DNA of 64,000 bases, taken from positions 4,531,001 to 4,595,000 of the forward strand of contig JAGUCH010000008.1 of NCBI GenBank assembly GCA_019096065.1. The letters are read 5' to 3'. How positions within the stretch are numbered: the stretch's first letter is position 1; the number at the start of each line of letters is the position of its first letter. The notes beneath the pieces are model-generated. The model had not been told where the DNA came from, searched no databases, and saw nothing but the letters and a program-made list of their open reading frames with translations. The translations under genes were made by a program, and so were the position numbers. Positions 48,044-60,560 of the stretch are shown here, piece by piece. The DNA comes from Paracyclopina nana. Lineage: Eukaryota > Arthropoda > Copepoda > Cyclopoida > Cyclopettidae.

Positions 48044-50785
48044 CTATTGTTGCTGGGATGCCCTCGCCACTTCTAAAAAAGACTGCTGTTTCTCCAGCAT
48101 TGTGGCGAGTGTTGTCTCCATCGATTTCAGCTTGTCTGCGACTGCTTTGTCTGCTTTCTCTTTGTCTCTTTTCTCAAAATATGCGTGGAGGAGGGGGTGG
48201 TGTGGGTGCTGACAGCGTTTGCATTTTGGTGCTTTGCAACTCAGGCGTCGGTGCTTGGAATCGATGCACCTCATGCATAGCTTTTTCTGAATACACAGAT
48301 CAAATTTGTCCTTAGCGGCCATGCGAATGAATTGCTTGCACTCCACTGTTTTGTGTGCTGCATTCCCGCAAGCTTGGCATTCTGTGATGTCTTGGTTCCT
48401 GACTGCCGTTGACAGGCATGGACCCATATTTTCTTCGTCATAGTCAGACGAGTAGTCTGATGCTGACGACGTTTCTCCGGAATCGCCCCCAGTCAGTAGT
48501 GTGACCTCTTTCTTTTTGGCGTTATTTTCCTTTTTTGGAATTTCCTTTACTTTGGATTCAAACGATGAGAGTCTGATCACTGACAGCTTCCAGTCTACGA
48601 ACTCTATCAAACTGGCCACCGAGTTTTCCAGTCTGGCTAACTGGATGTACTCTTCGTACTTGTGTTTTGATCCTTCCTTCCATTGTAGGATCCACAAGAT
48701 GGACGCGATGCCCAAATCGGGCTTGCACTTTTTGCGTTTCCCCTCGTCCTGGAAGTATCTCTGGATCTCCAGTATGATCGCTTTGTATTCTAGCAGCGAG
48801 TCTCGTTTATTGTGATCTAATGGGGCCATTTTCCCTAGTTTCGTTAGTAGAAAACCCTCCCTTCCTTTCTGATCAGCGTACAAGCTGTCTAGTTTCTCTA
48901 ATGCGTTCGCTAGATTCAGGAGGTTCCATGGTTTAAAGTTTTTTATTTCCATTTCAGGTTCTCCTTCAAGACTGTCCCTGAGGAACATGAGCTTGTTGGC
49001 TGGTGAGATGCCTGTGTTTTTGATCACCCGGATGAAAAATCTGTCTCTGAAGTCCTGGAACTCTCCAATGTCCCCCGAAAACTTCATGCGTGGAATGTCA
49101 CTGTCCTTTGGCAGTTTGTCCTTTTTGGGGTCATAGATCTGACTGAGCTTAAACGCGTGCAAGTAAATGTCAGCCCAATCGTCGACTTCCTCTTTTTCCG
49201 TTTTCGACACTCTCTTATTCAGCTCTGTGCTCAGCGTTATGAAGTCTTCTTCATCTGGCTCTGGCTCCGGCATTTGCGGCCGTCTTTGTGCTGGGGAGGG
49301 TGCGCTTCTGCCCCTGCCTCTCCCTCGCCCCCTTGTTTGCTGTGAGCGGAATGAGTCATTTTGACCCCATTCTGTGGGGTTGTATTCGTCAATTTCTTGG
49401 TCTGACCCAGGTTCAGGTTCATTCCGGATCTTCTGCTCCGGCTGCGCATCTTTTGGCTGCGGTTCTTTCAGATCTGGGACCTTTTGCTCTGCGTTTTGAT
49501 TGGTGCTGTCCTTTTTGGACTGCTGCTCTATGTCATTTAGATCCTGCATGAGTTTCTCGGCTTCCTTGAAGTCCATTACGGCTTCTTTTAGGGACTTGTC
49601 CACTTCTTTCGCGATAAACTCTATCCTGGCTCTGTCTTCTTTTGCCAGCGTTTTCCTCGTCGTCTTTGGCCTTGTGCCAGTGAAGTTTGACAGGTCTGTG
49701 TCTATGTTGCCTGTCTTTTTGGCTAGCCCTAGGGTTGCATCTCTTTGTTTGTTCCTTTCGTCCAGCATTTTTTGTAGCTGCGCATGCTCCGCTGCTTCGT
49801 ATTCTTTGAAGCTGGCTGGTGGGAACAGAGCCATGAACTCTTTTGTCATTGCTTCCACTTGCGCTGTGAGCTTCGTGATTTCAGTGAGCCCTTTCCTCTT
49901 TTTGGGTTGACCTGCCTCATGCAATAAGCCTCTGCACTCTTCAGCTCTTGCCAGGATGGTTCTCTTTTCGAAATCGAGCAGTGCTTTCACTTTGGCACTG
50001 TCTAGTTTGTCGATGCCTTGCATCCCATATTCATGTATGGAGAGTTTCAGACTTTGATATTGGAATCGAAGCACGTCTAGCTTGATGTCAATGTCTTTGT
50101 CTATATTGGTCGACCACTCCATTGTTGGAGGTTTGACCGGCGTTTTTCCCCCGTCAGACAGCTCTGGTGTGGCTGTGTCTTCCTTGGGTGGTTCTTCGGT
50201 ACTGGGGCTTGGGTTTTTGTTCCCTGAGGCCTCCAATCCGGATTCATTATCATTGTCTCTGAGTGTTTCTTTATGAACGATGAAATTTTCAATCTCTGAG
50301 AGGTTCATGTTCGTGATGTTCAGGGTCTCTGCGAGCGTATTGACCATATAGCTAGAGTCTGCGAATGACATCTGCTCAAGGTCAGGATTTTGTTCCAGCT
50401 TGATCCTATAGATCCTTTTGAATTCTCGGAACCAGAACCTCTTTCGTAGCTTTAGTCTCGAGAGCCTGTTGCCCAGGTCGATTGCGGTCATACGCTTCTC
50501 ATCGTCCTCGTCCAGTTCTTCCTCCGAGTCCTCTGTGCCGTGTTCTGACTCAGGTAGGTCAAAGACGAGATCTACTTTTTCATCCAACTTTTTGACATCC
50601 TCCCTAGCCTGCTTTGCCATTGGCATGAGCGTTAGGATGTTCTTTTCCCAATAGGACTGACCTTTTTGTCGCCAGCTAGCAAATAATCGTTCTAGTCCTT
50701 CACACTCTTTCTTTACTTCATCTGCGACCTCTCTCCATGATAAATTAGACTCCCTTTTCGGTGTGCTTGTGCGTTTTGTAGCCAT
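48044..50785 (-). CDS. gag: BEL/Pao gag polyprotein
   Basis: 913 residues. The N-terminal half is highly charged and helical, followed by an Arg/Gly segment (RGRGRGR). A DUF1759 domain, the BEL/Pao gag marker, starts around IPRMKFSGDIGEFQDFRDRF. Near the C-terminus are zinc knuckles: CQACGNAAHKTVEC and CMRCIDSKHRRLSC, both C-x2-C-x4-H-x4-C, and a third His-rich Cys cluster (CKRCQHPHHPLLH). It forms the virus-like particle and packages RNA. The frame ends in UAG 5 bp before the pol ATG. Confidence 0.95.
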   Translation of the reverse strand: MATKRTSTPKRESNLSWREVADEVKKECEGLERLFASWRQKGQSYWEKNILTLMPMAKQAREDVKKLDEKVDLVFDLPESEHGTEDSEEELDEDDEKRMTAIDLGNRLSRLKLRKRFWFREFKRIYRIKLEQNPDLEQMSFADSSYMVNTLAETLNITNMNLSEIENFIVHKETLRDNDNESGLEASGNKNPSPSTEEPPKEDTATPELSDGGKTPVKPPTMEWSTNIDKDIDIKLDVLRFQYQSLKLSIHEYGMQGIDKLDSAKVKALLDFEKRTILARAEECRGLLHEAGQPKKRKGLTEITKLTAQVEAMTKEFMALFPPASFKEYEAAEHAQLQKMLDERNKQRDATLGLAKKTGNIDTDLSNFTGTRPKTTRKTLAKEDRARIEFIAKEVDKSLKEAVMDFKEAEKLMQDLNDIEQQSKKDSTNQNAEQKVPDLKEPQPKDAQPEQKIRNEPEPGSDQEIDEYNPTEWGQNDSFRSQQTRGRGRGRGRSAPSPAQRRPQMPEPEPDEEDFITLSTELNKRVSKTEKEEVDDWADIYLHAFKLSQIYDPKKDKLPKDSDIPRMKFSGDIGEFQDFRDRFFIRVIKNTGISPANKLMFLRDSLEGEPEMEIKNFKPWNLLNLANALEKLDSLYADQKGREGFLLTKLGKMAPLDHNKRDSLLEYKAIILEIQRYFQDEGKRKKCKPDLGIASILWILQWKEGSKHKYEEYIQLARLENSVASLIEFVDWKLSVIRLSSFESKVKEIPKKENNAKKKEVTLLTGGDSGETSSASDYSSDYDEENMGPCLSTAVRNQDITECQACGNAAHKTVECKQFIRMAAKDKFDLCIQKKLCMRCIDSKHRRLSCKAPKCKRCQHPHHPLLHAYFEKRDKEKADKAVADKLKSMETTLATMLEKQQSFLEVARASQQQ

Positions 50786-51352
50786 TTTTTATTGACTTTT
50801 TATTGTACAATCAAAATTTTGATACTAAATGATTGACAAATACACAACTATGTGATCCGGATTGCGTCTTGGTTGATCGCCAGGTCTTTGGAATTCACTG
50901 TATTCCTCTCTTTTGATCGGTGGATTCTCGGGCTTTATGGAATTCGCTGTATTCCTCTCCGTTGATCCTTAAGTCTGCGTTGGGGATGGCGCGGTGATCC
51001 GGCCTTTCAACTGTAAAACAGAAAATAGCTATCTCAGTTGATGATCCTATTACCCTTTTGACGGCTTGCACAGCGCGTTTTGGGATTTTCGGAATAACTC
51101 AATGAGTTTCGCTTGATTTGGCCCTCACTTGACGTTTGTACAACTGCCAAGGGGCGAAACGCGTTTGGCGGGATTCGTCCAGCCAAAAGCGTGGGGATCT
51201 AGCGTCTACTCCTTGTACAGGGGTGACTGCTAGCAAACGAGTTCGATTTCTCGACTATACTATGCCCAGGTTGCCCAATTCGGACTCTCGTGGGTACACC
51301 GGCCTGGTAACGTTGGGTGCCATGAAAAGAAGGTGACTCACCAATACTAAGT
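50786..51352 (-). other. 5' leader of the BEL/Pao element
   Basis: 567 bp between 5' LTR and gag, expected to carry the packaging signal. It contains an imperfect direct repeat of about 30 bp with a 49 bp period (50889-50917 and 50938-50967, each with GGAATTC...TGTATTCCTCTC). A primer-binding site candidate lies at its LTR end. Confidence 0.6.
51326..51343 (-). promoter_or_regulatory. Primer-binding site candidate
   Basis: Nine bases inside the 5' LTR the minus strand reads TGGTGAGTCACC. It starts with TGG, as required to pair with a tRNA CCA end. I cannot assign the tRNA. The stretch is itself nearly palindromic, so it may be a hairpin. Confidence 0.35.
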
Positions 51353-51575
51353 TGATGGAAAGCTTCCTTAATACGCGAGTATAGCCCAAGTCCTGGATAT
51401 GAACTTGGAAACGTAGCGTTGAAATAAACGTCTAAACGATGTGAAAAACCTTGATGAACTGACTATATTTTGCGGCAAATCTACAACAGCTGACACTGAG
51501 AATGATGACAGTTGCAACGGCGAAATAGAGGCTGGGTTGCGTGACTGTGGGGAAAACTTAGCGACCTTTTCTTCA
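51353..51575 (-). repeat. 5' LTR of BEL/Pao element
   Basis: Identical by eye to the 3' LTR. It carries the transcription start for gag-pol. It abuts LRRC42 coding sequence directly at 51576. Confidence 0.95.
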
Positions 51576-51948
51576 GCATGAACTCATCTGGATAAGCTGC
51601 AACAAATGTGACGAGTATTTGCTCAGCTTTGTCTCCAGGTGCAGTAAGAATTCCAAGAGAGACAATTTTTTTCCACAGCTTTTCTCCAATTTGAAATGGG
51701 AATCCTTCCAGAGAGTCCAAATGTTCAGCATGGAGGGCCACAAAGTTGATACAAAGGTCATACAAGCTCAAAAGCTGATTTACATAGGCTTCACTCTTTT
51801 TGGCGATAAAGCAGTCTCTAAGCCTGGCAACACTTTTCTTCCGTTGCATGGGAGTAAGCCTTAACTGGTTTTGTTCAGCTGGTAAAAGTACTCTTCGAAT
51901 CTCTTTCGAGCCTTTAGGAAGGTGAAAGATTTCACTTTCATCTGCCAT
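51576..51948 (-). pseudogene. LRRC42: LRRC42, 5' fragment (cut by retrotransposon LTR)
   Basis: Starts at ATG 51948 and stays open for 124 codons until the LTR, whose sequence then adds about 30 foreign codons before a stop at 51481. The segment HLDSLEGFPFQIGEKLW matches HIDSLIGFPEQIAEKLF of human LRRC42, and AAYPDEFM matches the following TEAYGSLVL. The insertion point is inside an exon. LRRC42 is a conserved nuclear leucine-rich protein of poorly known function. Confidence 0.85.
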
Positions 51949-52866
51949 GATTACTGGAACAATTACAATTCAGGCAGATTTCCTACAAAAAAACCTTTTG
52001 CTCAAATGTAGTACTCACATATTTTGAAAAGACAAACATTTGAGCTGGATTAACAATAATGATACTGAATTTGACGACTAAGACCATCACAAATATGCTA
52101 CGCTCACACAGCACATAAAAGATGTAGGAGCCTTGAGCAAAAATAGCGCTTGATTAATGGTTGTTTTGACCAAAAATCAAAATGACAACAAATTGCTGGC
52201 CGTTGAGTTGCCCTATAGAGCCCTCAAGAGGTGTGGTGAACTGGAGATGTGGGTTCAATCTTCGGCTCGTCTTGACGGCTTGAACAGATTTTTCGGTTTC
52301 CACTACTACTTTAGCTATTAGGCGATACAGGCAGACGAACTTCGAACACCGTCTCGGAACAAAAAAAAATTTTGAGTACAAAAAAAATATTAACAACCAA
52401 AATTATCTATTACTAGCTTTGATTGGGTTCTGCTAACACATTTTCAATGTTAATGCATCGCTTTTCAACAGAATCCGAGTGGGTAACCATGGAGCCGAAA
52501 GTAAGTGAGGCTAGGATATATATTTTATATGATCGAAAGCAATTTTCGCATGTAAAATTCAGTTTTACTTTACAAAATTTGCTCAGCTATTTTATTAGCC
52601 TACTTTAAAAATTGTTTACATTTATAAATAGATATTACATTAAGTTACATATCGCAAAGGATTGGTTAGTTGTGATTGCCAAAAAGTTAAGTTGCTAATT
52701 AAGATTTAAATCTATAATTTTTTGCGCCTTCCATAATGAATAGCGATACAATTTCTGATGACAGGTAAAACATACGCTGTATATTGCTTATGCGGTGGAT
52801 GAAAATCATTATCCATTGAACAATGCTTAGACATTTAGCAAACAGATCAAAAAGGTGCTTTCTATT
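51949..52866. other. Intergenic, LRRC42 upstream and SCAMP 3' region
   Basis: 918 bp, AT-rich. A minus open frame at 52154-52396 has no recognisable family and no good start. It should hold the LRRC42 promoter and the SCAMP 3' UTR. Confidence 0.5.
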
Positions 52867-54156
52867 TTAAAATCTATTATCGCCGGATGATGGCGGTGGT
52901 CCAGCAGAAAATTGGCTTCTAACAGTTTCTCTTGCTGCCTCAGCCGCAGCTTGGCGGACAGTTTCATTTTTCATCACTCCAGAAGTGAATTCAGCTTGGG
53001 CTTTTGCCATAGAAGCACCGGTGCTTCGGTACATCCGATGAATCTAAATATGGTCAATATCATGCTTTGCATAGCAAGATATTAAATCAAGCGGATACTT
53101 ACTCGGACGAGCATGTAAAAGTCTGATAAGGCCAGCAAGCCGAATCCGACACCAACAATGACCATGAGAACGCCCACAAAAATTTGACCTGGTGTTCCAC
53201 TCAAGTGCTTCAGGCCAAGAATAAGGCCGCTGGAGCCCATGCCACCAATGCCGAGGGAGTACAAAATGCTCACGAGCATTTGAAAGAAAAATACGAAAAA
53301 GAACACCATGAAGTACATGGAGCTGTCATCTCTGAATGCTTTGTAAGCTGGCCTGAACCAGCATACAAACGACGCGGGTGGGCAGAAGAAACAGTACATG
53401 AGAGCAAGACCAAAAGTAGCACCACTGTCTCCTCCCACGAAGAGGAAAAGTAATCCAGCCAGCAAATTGGCAAAGAGCAATGACACATGGGCTAGAAAAT
53501 AGAAAACATGGTTGGCATTAGAAAATCTCCCAAGTTCCTCGACTCACCAATCCACAAATAATAAAGGTACTTGACAATCTTTTGAAACTCCACTGGAATG
53601 TCGACATTGATATCCTGATAAAAGCATGGATGGACGGGGCAGAATTGAGGCAGCGGTGGCCAATTATTTTGCCTCACTGCAATTTTGAAAGCAGCTCGAA
53701 AACTTGATTATCGAATATTAGTTGAAAAGCTTACCATTTGATGGTGCACTTCTCAGCTCCTCTTCCCGGCGATCAAGTTCGCGAGCGCGTCGTTCCAACT
53801 CCTCTTGACGCCTCTACATGATAAATCATGCTGCTATTAGCTAATATGTCAACCTATGTAGAGTTGACCGCAAATAAATTTCACCTGAAAATCATCTGTT
53901 GATATTTGTGGCTTTGAAGGGGGCTGGCTGGTTGTTGGACTCATGACAGCCGGGCTCTCAACTGCTGTCGTCTTTTTTACTTCAGTAGCTTCATCGAAAG
54001 GATTGTAATCGTTAAGATCAACATTTGCACTAGTAGAGCTGACGGCATTGACCACAGAGGGATCCTTGAAAAAGAATGTCAAGCTGACATAAAAGTAATT
54101 TTCGCGCACAATCCACTTACCCCGAAGGGATTTTCATCATCATCATTTTTGGACAT
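52867..54156 (-). CDS. SCAMP: Secretory carrier-associated membrane protein (SCAMP)
   Basis: Six exons on the minus strand: 54156-54121, 54064-53885, 53813-53735, 53676-53548, 53491-53103 and 53043-52867, giving 330 codons (329 residues; human SCAMP1 has 338). The N-terminus has NPF motifs (DENPFG, YNPFD) that bind EH-domain endocytic proteins. A short coiled coil ([19 protein letters not shown]) follows. The conserved amphipathic [19 protein letters not shown] precedes four membrane segments. The cytosolic C-tail starts [11 protein letters not shown]. SCAMPs recycle membrane in post-Golgi and endocytic routes. Confidence 0.95.
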
Positions 54157-54677
54157 GTTTTCAACCAATTTATGTTCCGCTAACAGGTGCTGCTACGGCT
54201 TTCCAAATTCCTGGATCGAAAGCAAGATGACTCGAAACTGCGAAACAAAATGTTGAAATGCTAGCAGAACAAAAGCCACAGCTACACTTGATACTGAAAA
54301 AGTGTTTTGAAAATACGAGCTTTCAAGTTGGCAAGTAGGTATACTATTTAAAAATGGTAAATATTTTTGAGGCATTTTCTCGTCGAAATTACACAGTTTG
54401 TTATCGGTTCATTGATTGTTAAAAAATTCGAGCATAATAGAATACACTAAATATTTTTTTTCGTCAAATGGAAAGATCATAGCTGCATAAATGAGAGAAA
54501 GCCAGCAAAATTCAAGAAGTACTTTAAGATTGTTCCGTTTCTTGATCAGCGTCAGAAAAATGTTTTCAGCGCAGCGCTGCTCAACGCAAGGCAAAGAAGG
54601 CTGCTTAGCTTGTGTGACAGTGAAGCAGCTCAGTTGCTACTACTGAATGCTGATAAAGTCCCATTACTTGACTCAAA
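54157..54677. promoter_or_regulatory. Divergent promoter region SCAMP / DCAF12
   Basis: 521 bp between the two ATGs. No coding sequence seen. The part next to DCAF12 is GC-richer. No TATA box is clear. Confidence 0.45.
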
Positions 54678-56413
54678 ATGGAGCCTGCGTGGTCAATTTC
54701 GGGCGGAAAATCTTCGCTTCCCTTGACCGTGTCTTTGTCTTCGCACCTGCGCGAACTTGCCTACATTCGTAAGCATCCAATTGAAGGTCGACACACGATC
54801 TTTGCTCGTCTTTCAAAGCCCACCGGACAAACATCTACCTTGAAGATCAACGGCTCAAGCATTCATGGAGCTATTCAGCAGGCAATCAATGGCGCTAATG
54901 AAGGCACGAAAGCCGGTGATTTCATGTACTATTCTGACTCGGACGAAGACGACTTCTCCACCGATTTGGGCAGCCAATCTTGTGGCGAAAATTTGTCTTG
55001 CAACTTTGCTGATTGTCTCAGCGCACGAGAAATGGGGCTGAATCGCATCGGGGGCTCCAGGTACTTTCCGCAGAGACTTTCCAGCGAGTACAGCACCCGT
55101 CACATGCTGGCCAACAACATGATGAAGGAGATCCCAATCTATGTACCAAACATGGACAAGGTGTTTTGCTCCAAGTGGCTGTCACATCGTCAAGTTGTCT
55201 TTGGCACAAAGTGCAACAAGGTAAAAAAGAAAAGTCTTTGAACTAGCGGATTATTGCTCAAGACTGATTTCAGCTGATGGTTTTCGATGTGAACACCAGG
55301 CACATGGACCAAATTCCTTCGCTGCCAAGCAGTGAAAACAGCACTCCACCAGAGTCTGATTGCGGGATTCATGCTGTAGAAATCAACCCCTCGAGGACTT
55401 TACTTGCCACTGGAGGCAAGCATGCCAATGATGTAGCTATATACAGATTGCCTACCTTGGACCCCATTTGTGTCGGGGAGGGGGCGCACAAAGACTGGAT
55501 ATTTGACATGACCTGGCTGGATGACCAATTCGTAGTGTCGGGGTCTCGTTGCGGAACCCTCGGACTATGGAGGATTACAGATGATCTCATAAACCAAGTG
55601 ATTGAGTCTGAAATTCCATCGTTTGTCTACACTACTCCCGACTTGGTGAAGCAGTGTAAAACAACTGATCGTGTCAGGTATCTAGCCATGTCGGAAACTT
55701 GCGTGGCAGAATGTACTAATTGCATATCTTCGTCCAGGGCCATGTGCTTTAATCAGCGAAGGTCTGAGATCGCAGTCATATCCTCCAACGGGTATTTCCA
55801 TTGTTGGGACGCCAATAGATTCAAGCAAATCATGTCTAAAAAACTCCCCCATTCCTCTGAAAATGTCTGCCTGGCAGTAGATGAAGACAACACTTTGTAT
55901 GGAGTAGGTTCCAAGGCCAATACAGACCTTTTGGACGCAAGAACGCTACAGGTGAAGCTGAAATTCTTATGATTTGCTCCTGTTTTGCATCGATGTCTTA
56001 TTTTCAGCCCATCAAACGTATACCGTCTCGCAACAACGGCTGCAACGTGCGATCAGTATCTTTCAAGGGAAACATTTTGACCATTGGGAATGGCATGGGA
56101 GTGATTTTATTCTGGGATCTGAGGGCTGGCAAGTTTCTCGAGTCTGTGAACAATGCCAACCGAGCTGTCACTTTAAAAGCTTCAAGAGGATGGGTGGTAA
56201 GTGCAAAGTAATGCATTTCTATGCTAGCCTCGCTTAATCTCTTGAGTGTTTCAGCATCGTGATGACCAGTACATGCAAAATATGGACATGATGCAGCAGA
56301 AATACTCACCAGCCATCTACACTCATTGTTACGATACTAGTGGAACAAGACTGTTTGCTGCCGGAGGGCCCCTGCAAATGACACTGAATGGAAATTACAT
56401 TGCTTTGTTTTGA
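54678..56413 (+). CDS. DCAF12: DCAF12, WD40 substrate receptor of CRL4 ubiquitin ligase
   Basis: Four exons, 54678-55220, 55274-55951, 56008-56196 and 56255-56413, all phase 0, give 523 codons (522 residues; human 453). Family hallmarks: [76 protein letters not shown] and the end [17 protein letters not shown]. These are WD40 blades. DCAF12 docks on DDB1-CUL4 and recognises C-terminal acidic degrons. The N-terminal extension, with an acidic DSDEDDF patch, is longer than in human. Confidence 0.95.
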
Positions 56414-56650
56414 TTGCGTAACAACTTTGTGTTGTCTTCAATTTTCTTCAATTTTGAAAGAATCTCGTTAATTTCAATCAGCCTGGACTAATTTGCCTAC
56501 TCATTTTTTGGCTTTTTGTGAGAGTCGCTGGCGACTTTTGCTTGGTACGGTCAAAAGTGACACCATCTTTTGAATTTGAGCAAAACATCAACAAAGGGCA
56601 CAAGTCTGCTCAAGATCAGCTCCAGCTTGACAGCTACCAAAATAAAAAAA

Positions 56651-57695
56651 ATGGGTTCTACGGCGGACACTTATTGTATTAGGTGATTTCAGATAGTTTG
56701 AGATAGAGATCCAGTGTAAATTGTTGCCTACTTTTAGATGGGACGGTTTCAAGTCAAACGTCAGCTCCAATTTTCAAAGACTTCGCGAGGATACCGAGTT
56801 TTGCGATGTCACGCTGTGTTGCAACAACGGCTCCGATACGTTGCAGGCACACAAAGTGATTTTAGCTGCCAGCTCTCCACTTTTCAGGAAAATTTTGACC
56901 CTCCAAAAGCACCAGGCCCATCCCTTGTTGTACCTCAAGGGGATCAAATTCCAAGAGCTTGAGGCTGTGCTCAACTTTATGTACTACGGAGAAGTCAATG
57001 TGGCCGAGGATGCACTGGATAAATTCCTGGCTGTGGCCAAGGAGCTGGCTGTCAAAGGCCTGTCCTCAGATGATCCGAAATTATGTGCTAAGAAAAAGCC
57101 TGTGGCAGCTAAAAGAAAAACTCCGCTAAAACCACTTGTACCGACAATGAAAAGGAAAAAACCTGATGTTGACAATGATGCCAGCAAAGATGCTGCTGAA
57201 AAAAGCAATGAGAAATCACACGAAGAAATAAAAGCTGAGATCCCAGAAGCTTCTGGAGCTAGACAAACTGAACCAGTAGAGGCTGATCCTGTGGATGACA
57301 GGGTGGATGCAAGCAGACATGATGATAGTGATGATGACTATGGAGACTTTGATGAGAGCCTGGATACTGTGCGACGTTCTGGTGCCAAAGGTATGCTCTG
57401 GTCTTGTCATATGACTCGAATGGCTCATTATATCTGCTACTTTTTCATAGGATTTACAAGAGAGGTGAAGGAAAGTGCAGAGGTGCTTCAGACTGGCAAG
57501 AAAGGATTTTTGCGTTTATTGGATTTGAAGGGCTATATTTACCAGCGAGGAGACCTTAAGAAAAGTGGCAAGACTTATTGGAGATGCGAAAAATGGCGAA
57601 AAGAAATGCTCAGTTGCAAAGCCAAAGCGTATACCGTCGACAACATCATTGTCACCAGAAGTGGTTTTCATAATCACGCTCCTAATAAAATTTGA
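56651..57695 (+). CDS. BTB-FLYWCH zinc-finger protein, mod(mdg4)-like
   Basis: Three exons, 56651-56682 (32 bp), 56738-57390 and 57451-57695, joining in phase to 310 codons. Exon 1 supplies MGSTADTYCIR and the splice recreates the YCIRWDGFKSN start of an arthropod BTB domain. The BTB continues through DVTLCCNNGSDTLQAHKVIL and YYGEVNV. A Lys-rich then acidic linker follows. The last exon is a FLYWCH-type finger (GKKGFLRLLDLKGYIYQRG, TYWRCEKWRKEMLSCKAKA, HNHAPN). Such proteins are chromatin or insulator factors in insects. mod(mdg4) has many alternative FLYWCH exons; only one is seen here. Confidence 0.88.
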
Positions 57696-57790
57696 ATTTT
57701 CGCGCTAAATTGAATGCTTACTTTGTCCGCGAACTAGCCGTTTCCACTTCATTCTAGCCTACTTACTTTATGTTACAAAAAAGAGGATGG

Positions 57791-60471
<2,681 letters not shown>

Positions 60472-60560
60472 CATAGTACTATGAAGGTTTATTATTCGTA
60501 AATATCTGTGTATGGAGAACGGAGTAGTAGCATGGATTTCGTTTTTGGTGTAACGCTCAA

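Larger units (their letters stand above)
41934..51575 (-). mobile_element. BEL/Pao LTR retrotransposon, complete, with a third ORF
   Basis: 9642 bp element read on the minus strand: 5' LTR (51353-51575), leader, gag, pol, internal promoter region, ORF3, polypurine tract, 3' LTR (41934-42156). The LTRs start TG and end CA and are identical over 223 bp by direct reading, so the copy is very young. Domain order (DUF1759 gag with zinc knuckles; pol with A17-type protease, RT, RNase H-like region and integrase) places it in BEL/Pao. All three frames are open, so it may be active. It interrupts LRRC42. The flanking 5-mers (GCATG on the right, GAAGT on the left) do not match, so no target-site duplication is visible. 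Confidence 0.95.

Noticed and set aside
52154-52396. 80-codon minus-strand frame upstream of LRRC42
   Set aside because: No recognised motif, no convincing start or splice sites; cannot be supported as a gene.
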